Position numbers and translations under genes: made by a program | Source: Plasmodium malariae | Lineage: Eukaryota; Apicomplexa; Aconoidasida; Haemosporida; Plasmodiidae | DNA length: 64,000 nucleotides | Assembly (NCBI RefSeq): GCF_900090045.1 | Contig: NC_041781.1 | Location: forward strand, 1,150,001 to 1,214,000 | Reading direction: 5' to 3' | Notes under the pieces: generated by a model | The model's database searches: none | What the model was told of the DNA's origin: nothing | The model's input: the letters and a program-made list of their open reading frames with translations, nothing else | Shown: positions 60,539-64,000 of the stretch, piece after piece | Layout of the letters: every line of letters begins with the position of its first letter | How positions within the stretch are numbered: the stretch's first letter is position 1

Positions 60539-61789
60539 ATGTTGGGTAAGAAACTAAGCATAACGGATGTAAAGGATTTAAAGAACAAAAAAATTTTGGT
60601 AAGAGTGGATTTTAACGTACCTATAGAAAATGGAATAATAAAAGATAACACAAGAATTAAGGCAACACTGCCAACAATTAATTATTTAAAAAAGGAAGGA
60701 GCTTCAAAAATCATTTTAATATCCCATTGTGGTAGACCTGATGGAATGAAAAATAGCAAGTATACCTTAAGACCAGTTGCTGATAATTTGAAGACTTTAT
60801 TAGGAGAAGAAGTATTATTTTTGAATGACTGTGTAGGAGAAGAAATAGAAAAAGAAATAAGCAAAGCAAAGGATAACTCAGTTATTTTATTAGAAAATTT
60901 AAGGTTTCATATTGAAGAAGAAGGAAAAGGAATAGATAAGGATGGAAATAAAATAAAAGCAAATAAAGATGATGTGGAAAAATTTCAAAATGATTTGACA
61001 AAATTAGGGGATATATTTATTAATGATGCATTTGGTACAGCACATAGAGCTCATAGTAGTATGGTAGGAGTCAAATTAGACATTAAAGCATCTGGTTTTT
61101 TAATGAAAAAAGAATTAGAATATTTTAGTAAAGCATTAGAAAATCCACAGAGACCATTACTAGCTATTTTAGGTGGAGCTAAAGTTTCTGATAAGATACA
61201 ATTAATAAAAAATCTATTAGATAGAGTAGATAGAATGATTATAGGTGGCGGTATGGCTTATACATTTAAATATGTTTTAAATAATATGAAAATTGGGAAG
61301 TCCTTATTTGATGAAGCAGGTAGTAAAATAGTAGGTGAAATTATGCAAAAGGCAAAAAATAAAAATGTCCAAATTATTCTACCAGTAGATTTTAAAATAG
61401 CTGATAACTTTGACAACAATGCGAATACCAAAATTGTTACAGATGAAGAGGGAATTGAAGATAATTGGATGGGATTAGATGCAGGTAATAAAAGTATAGA
61501 AAAATATAAAGATATAATTTTAACTTCAAAAACTATTATTTGGAATGGACCTCAAGGTGTTTTTGAAATGCCGAATTTTGCTAAAGGCAGTATTGAATGT
61601 TTAAAGCTAGTTGTTGAAGCTACTAAGAAAGGTGCTATTACTATTGTTGGAGGAGGTGATACTGCTTCCCTAGTTGAACAACAACAAATGAAAGATGAAG
61701 TTAGTCATGTTTCAACTGGAGGAGGAGCATCTCTAGAACTTTTAGAAGGGAAGGAATTGCCAGGAGTAGTTGCCTTATCAGACAAATGA
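60539..61789 (+). CDS. PGK: Phosphoglycerate kinase, 416 aa
   Basis: Glycolytic enzyme transferring phosphate from 1,3-bisphosphoglycerate to ADP in the cytosol. Single exon, full length for the family (about 415). N-terminal substrate-binding motifs are intact: [30 protein letters not shown] and [13 protein letters not shown]. The nucleotide-binding half has [30 protein letters not shown] and the [11 protein letters not shown] loop, with [18 protein letters not shown] near the end. One position is unlike many PGKs: [10 protein letters not shown] stands where GLDCGP.S is common. No targeting extension is visible. The ATG at 60539 begins directly at the conserved N-terminus. Confidence 0.99.
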   Translation: MLGKKLSITDVKDLKNKKILVRVDFNVPIENGIIKDNTRIKATLPTINYLKKEGASKIILISHCGRPDGMKNSKYTLRPVADNLKTLLGEEVLFLNDCVGEEIEKEISKAKDNSVILLENLRFHIEEEGKGIDKDGNKIKANKDDVEKFQNDLTKLGDIFINDAFGTAHRAHSSMVGVKLDIKASGFLMKKELEYFSKALENPQRPLLAILGGAKVSDKIQLIKNLLDRVDRMIIGGGMAYTFKYVLNNMKIGKSLFDEAGSKIVGEIMQKAKNKNVQIILPVDFKIADNFDNNANTKIVTDEEGIEDNWMGLDAGNKSIEKYKDIILTSKTIIWNGPQGVFEMPNFAKGSIECLKLVVEATKKGAITIVGGGDTASLVEQQQMKDEVSHVSTGGGASLELLEGKELPGVVALSDK

Positions 61790-62295
61790 TTTAGTGTGAG
61801 CCAGTTTCCCTATCCGCATGGTTACATGCGTCGTGTATTATTATATGCGCATATATATGCGTTTGTGTATGCATATATATATATATATATGTATGTGCGA
61901 ACATGTGTACATATGTGGGCCCTTTTTGCACATGCATATGTGCTCCATGCGTTTTTGCTTAACTTTTTCGAAGGAACTCCGCCAAAACTGTTGAACTTAC
62001 AATGTGTGTGTGATTTACCATTTTTCATAGTAACATCGTTGATAATAAAAAAAAAAAAAAAAAAAAAAATTTATTTCATTGGTCGAACAATGCTTCCTGC
62101 GAGATGTTCGCTTTTATAAGGTTATAATCACTTGAGGTGAAAACGAAATACGAAATAGTCTTGAACTGGTTGCGAATAGCATGAGCATGCGTCCATATAT
62201 GTATGTGTATTCATGTATACGTATCGAAATAAGTGCAAGATAAATTTTATGCGGATGACAAGACGTCTAAATGAGGGAGGGGGGAAAATAAAAAA

Positions 62296-62482
62296 ATAAA
62301 GTAAAATGAATAGAGCAAAATAAATAAAGCAAAATGAATAGAGCAAAATAAATAAAGCAAAATAAATAAAGCAAAATGAATAGAGCAAAATAAATAAAGC
62401 AAAATGAATAGAGCAAAATAAATAAAGCAAAATGAATAGAGCAAAATAAATAAAGCAAAATGAATAGAGTAAAATATAATAA
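62296..62482. repeat. 28-bp A-rich tandem repeat
   Basis: Alternating 14-bp halves, GCAAAATGAATAGA and GCAAAATAAATAAA, repeat about six times with one or two irregular steps. The two half-unit types show a 14-bp array that was later duplicated as 28-bp pairs. Confidence 0.93.
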
Positions 62483-62840
62483 AACAAAGGAGTAAAAAGT
62501 ATGCCCATCATTATATAGTTGCAATTTTCATGAGACCCAATATGCAACTCGAATTGCAACAGCCACCCAGAACTCAAAAAACATGTGGTGTTCTTTTCTT
62601 CAGTATTTTTCGTCCCGTAAATATATGGTTTAAAATTATACGAATACCAAAAATATATGTCAGCTAATGGACGACAATTAGTAAAGGTATGTACACAACA
62701 AATATACATATCTGTATGTACGCAACGTTTTCTTTTATATATATTTTTTTTTACGTATATTTCTGCAAGCTCAGGCAATATAATAAGTCATGTCGGGATA
62801 AACCATTACTACACGTACATAACCTTATTTATGCTTCTAA

Positions 62841-62877
<37 letters not shown>

Positions 62878-63067
62878 TTTATACGTGGGTTTAATATGGC
62901 CCTAAAATGTTAAAAAAAAAAAAAAAAATTTTGTAGCTCTAATAGTAATTCGATTGACGGGGAGGAACAAATGTTATATAAACGCCATTAGTTGAATGAA
63001 AAAATTAATGCAGGCATTTTTACTTATAAAACACGCATATTCATCTAAAATTGGGTGGTTATCATAT

Positions 63068-63232
63068 CTTTTTTTTTTTCATTTTTCATTTTTCTCTTTT
63101 CTCTTTTCTCTTTTCATTTTTCTTCTTTTTTCATTTTTCTTCTTTTTTCATTTTTCTTCTTTTTTCATTTTTCTTCTTTTTTCATTTTACTTTTTTTTTA
63201 TCTTTTATCTTTTCTTTTCTTTTTTTTTTCTT
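63068..63232. repeat. Pyrimidine-rich 18-bp repeat
   Basis: TTTTTCATTTTTCTTC-type units, preceded by CTCTTTT copies, repeat across about 160 bp, almost pure C/T on the plus strand. An AG at 63243-63244 (TTTACAG) follows, so the tract could act as a long polypyrimidine tract of an intron. Confidence 0.85.
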
Positions 63233-64000
63233 GGCACTTTACAGTAATTTTGGCAGCAACGAAAAATTAGTAAAATCTCAAATAGGCACAAAAATATATG
63301 CGTATATTATGTACATAATTATATGATTAAACATTTTTGTATGAAAAAAAATTAATAATATATCGGTGTTAAGTGTTAAATTCATCTTATAATTAAGCTC
63401 CTAAAAATTTAGAACACCCTAGGGCAAAGGCAGTACCATAAATGAGAATTATATACATATGCAGTATCATTTTCTAGGTATTAATTTTATTATATTTTTT
63501 TATATTTTTAATAACGTTAATATAACAAAATCGCCATGTGAACAGGTATAAATATATACATATTATATACATATATATGTATATACGTACGTTCAAGTAT
63601 AAGATATATATATACATGTATGCATATATACGTACATTTTATGTTTCAATACTAAAATTTTTAAAAGGGGTAATATTCGAAAATCGTGCATTTTGAAACG
63701 AGCATTTTCTTCCCAAGAATCCTCATATTACATACCTTAATCATTATACATAACAAAATAATAGAAAATATTAAAAATACAGTCCGTAAAATAAAAAATA
63801 TAAATTTATATTTAGAATGAATAGAATTAAGAAATTTTGAAAAAAAAAAAATTAAGCATACTTTGAGGATACGTTGTTAAAATTGGGTAATTTATATTTT
63901 ATTTTATTTTTTCATTAATTCCAAATAAAAATAATATTACCAAAAAACGTACTAGTACGTATTATACAAGACGTTCGTTACAGTTGTACCCCTAAAAAAG

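Larger units (their letters stand above)
61790..64000. other. Region downstream of PGK, no confident gene
   Basis: This 2.2-kb stretch carries the PGK 3' flank, a poly-A run (62049-62069), a 28-bp repeat (62290-62480), a small hairpin island (62518-62560), exon-like snippets near 62657-62814, a TTTTTCTTC-type pyrimidine repeat (63068-63232) and TA/TACA runs. In P. falciparum I recall the next gene being glutamine synthetase, which would lie beyond the window. I could not build a gene here. Confidence 0.5.

Noticed and set aside
63420..63450. U4 snRNA-like string GGCAGTACC near the right end
   Set aside because: Only the short string fits; the neighbouring U4 sequence and stems are absent.
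1..64000. tRNA, rRNA, transposon or subtelomeric gene families
   Set aside because: None was recognised on either strand; the gene content is that of a chromosome-internal region.

Overview
The window looks like a piece of a Plasmodium nuclear chromosome, reading as roughly three-quarters A+T by eye. The reasons are Asn/Lys/Asp-rich low-complexity inserts inside conserved proteins, homopolymer A/T tracts, long TA and tetranucleotide arrays, and short phase-compatible introns with GT..AG ends. The gene set also fits: apicoplast-type NFU, fused PABA synthase, and an axonemal dynein chain. From memory, the order SAM synthetase - secreted protein - PABA synthase - phosphoglycerate kinase matches P. 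falciparum chromosome 9. The composition and abundant minisatellites suggest a non-falciparum species such as P. malariae or P. ovale; the species is not settled. All exon joins were made by eye from splice signals, reading phase and protein sense, and no search was run.

Layout, left to right: a giant six-exon gene of unknown function on the minus strand (139-8257); a divergent promoter region with a TATG array; a RAP-domain protein (+, 10300-12039); an apicoplast-type NFU scaffold (-, 12617-13740); an unknown 419-residue protein (+, 14401-15660); a doubtful tiny gene (16211-16699); Paf1-complex CTR9 (+, 17672-23105); a secretory or plastid-type unknown with a possible MATH-like tail (-, 24063-26305); ribosome-production factor RPF1 with a Brix domain (-, 27019-28823); and a Lys/Glu-rich protein (+, 30711-31514). 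After that every gene is on the plus strand: an axonemal dynein intermediate chain of DNAI1 type (32905-37403), a ubiquitin-like-domain giant (40455-46016), S-adenosylmethionine synthetase (48498-49706), a ten-exon secreted protein with a possible concanavalin-like fold (51227-54903), aminodeoxychorismate (PABA) synthase (55525-59226) and phosphoglycerate kinase (60539-61789). The last 2.2 kb carries repeats and one small hairpin island but no convincing gene.

The genes are mostly independent housekeeping functions: transcription elongation (CTR9), ribosome assembly (RPF1), Fe-S cluster supply in the plastid (NFU), organelle RNA handling (RAP), methyl-donor synthesis (SAMS), folate precursor synthesis (PABA synthase), glycolysis (PGK) and the male-gamete flagellum (DNAI1). 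There is no operon logic. No mobile element, tRNA, rRNA or CRISPR array was seen. The most notable structural theme is that many introns and flanks carry their own private minisatellite. The most interesting leads are the secreted ten-exon gene with a likely GC-AG intron, a nested-hairpin GC island after the PABA synthase gene, and a frame conflict at the 3' end of the gene at 24063-26305.
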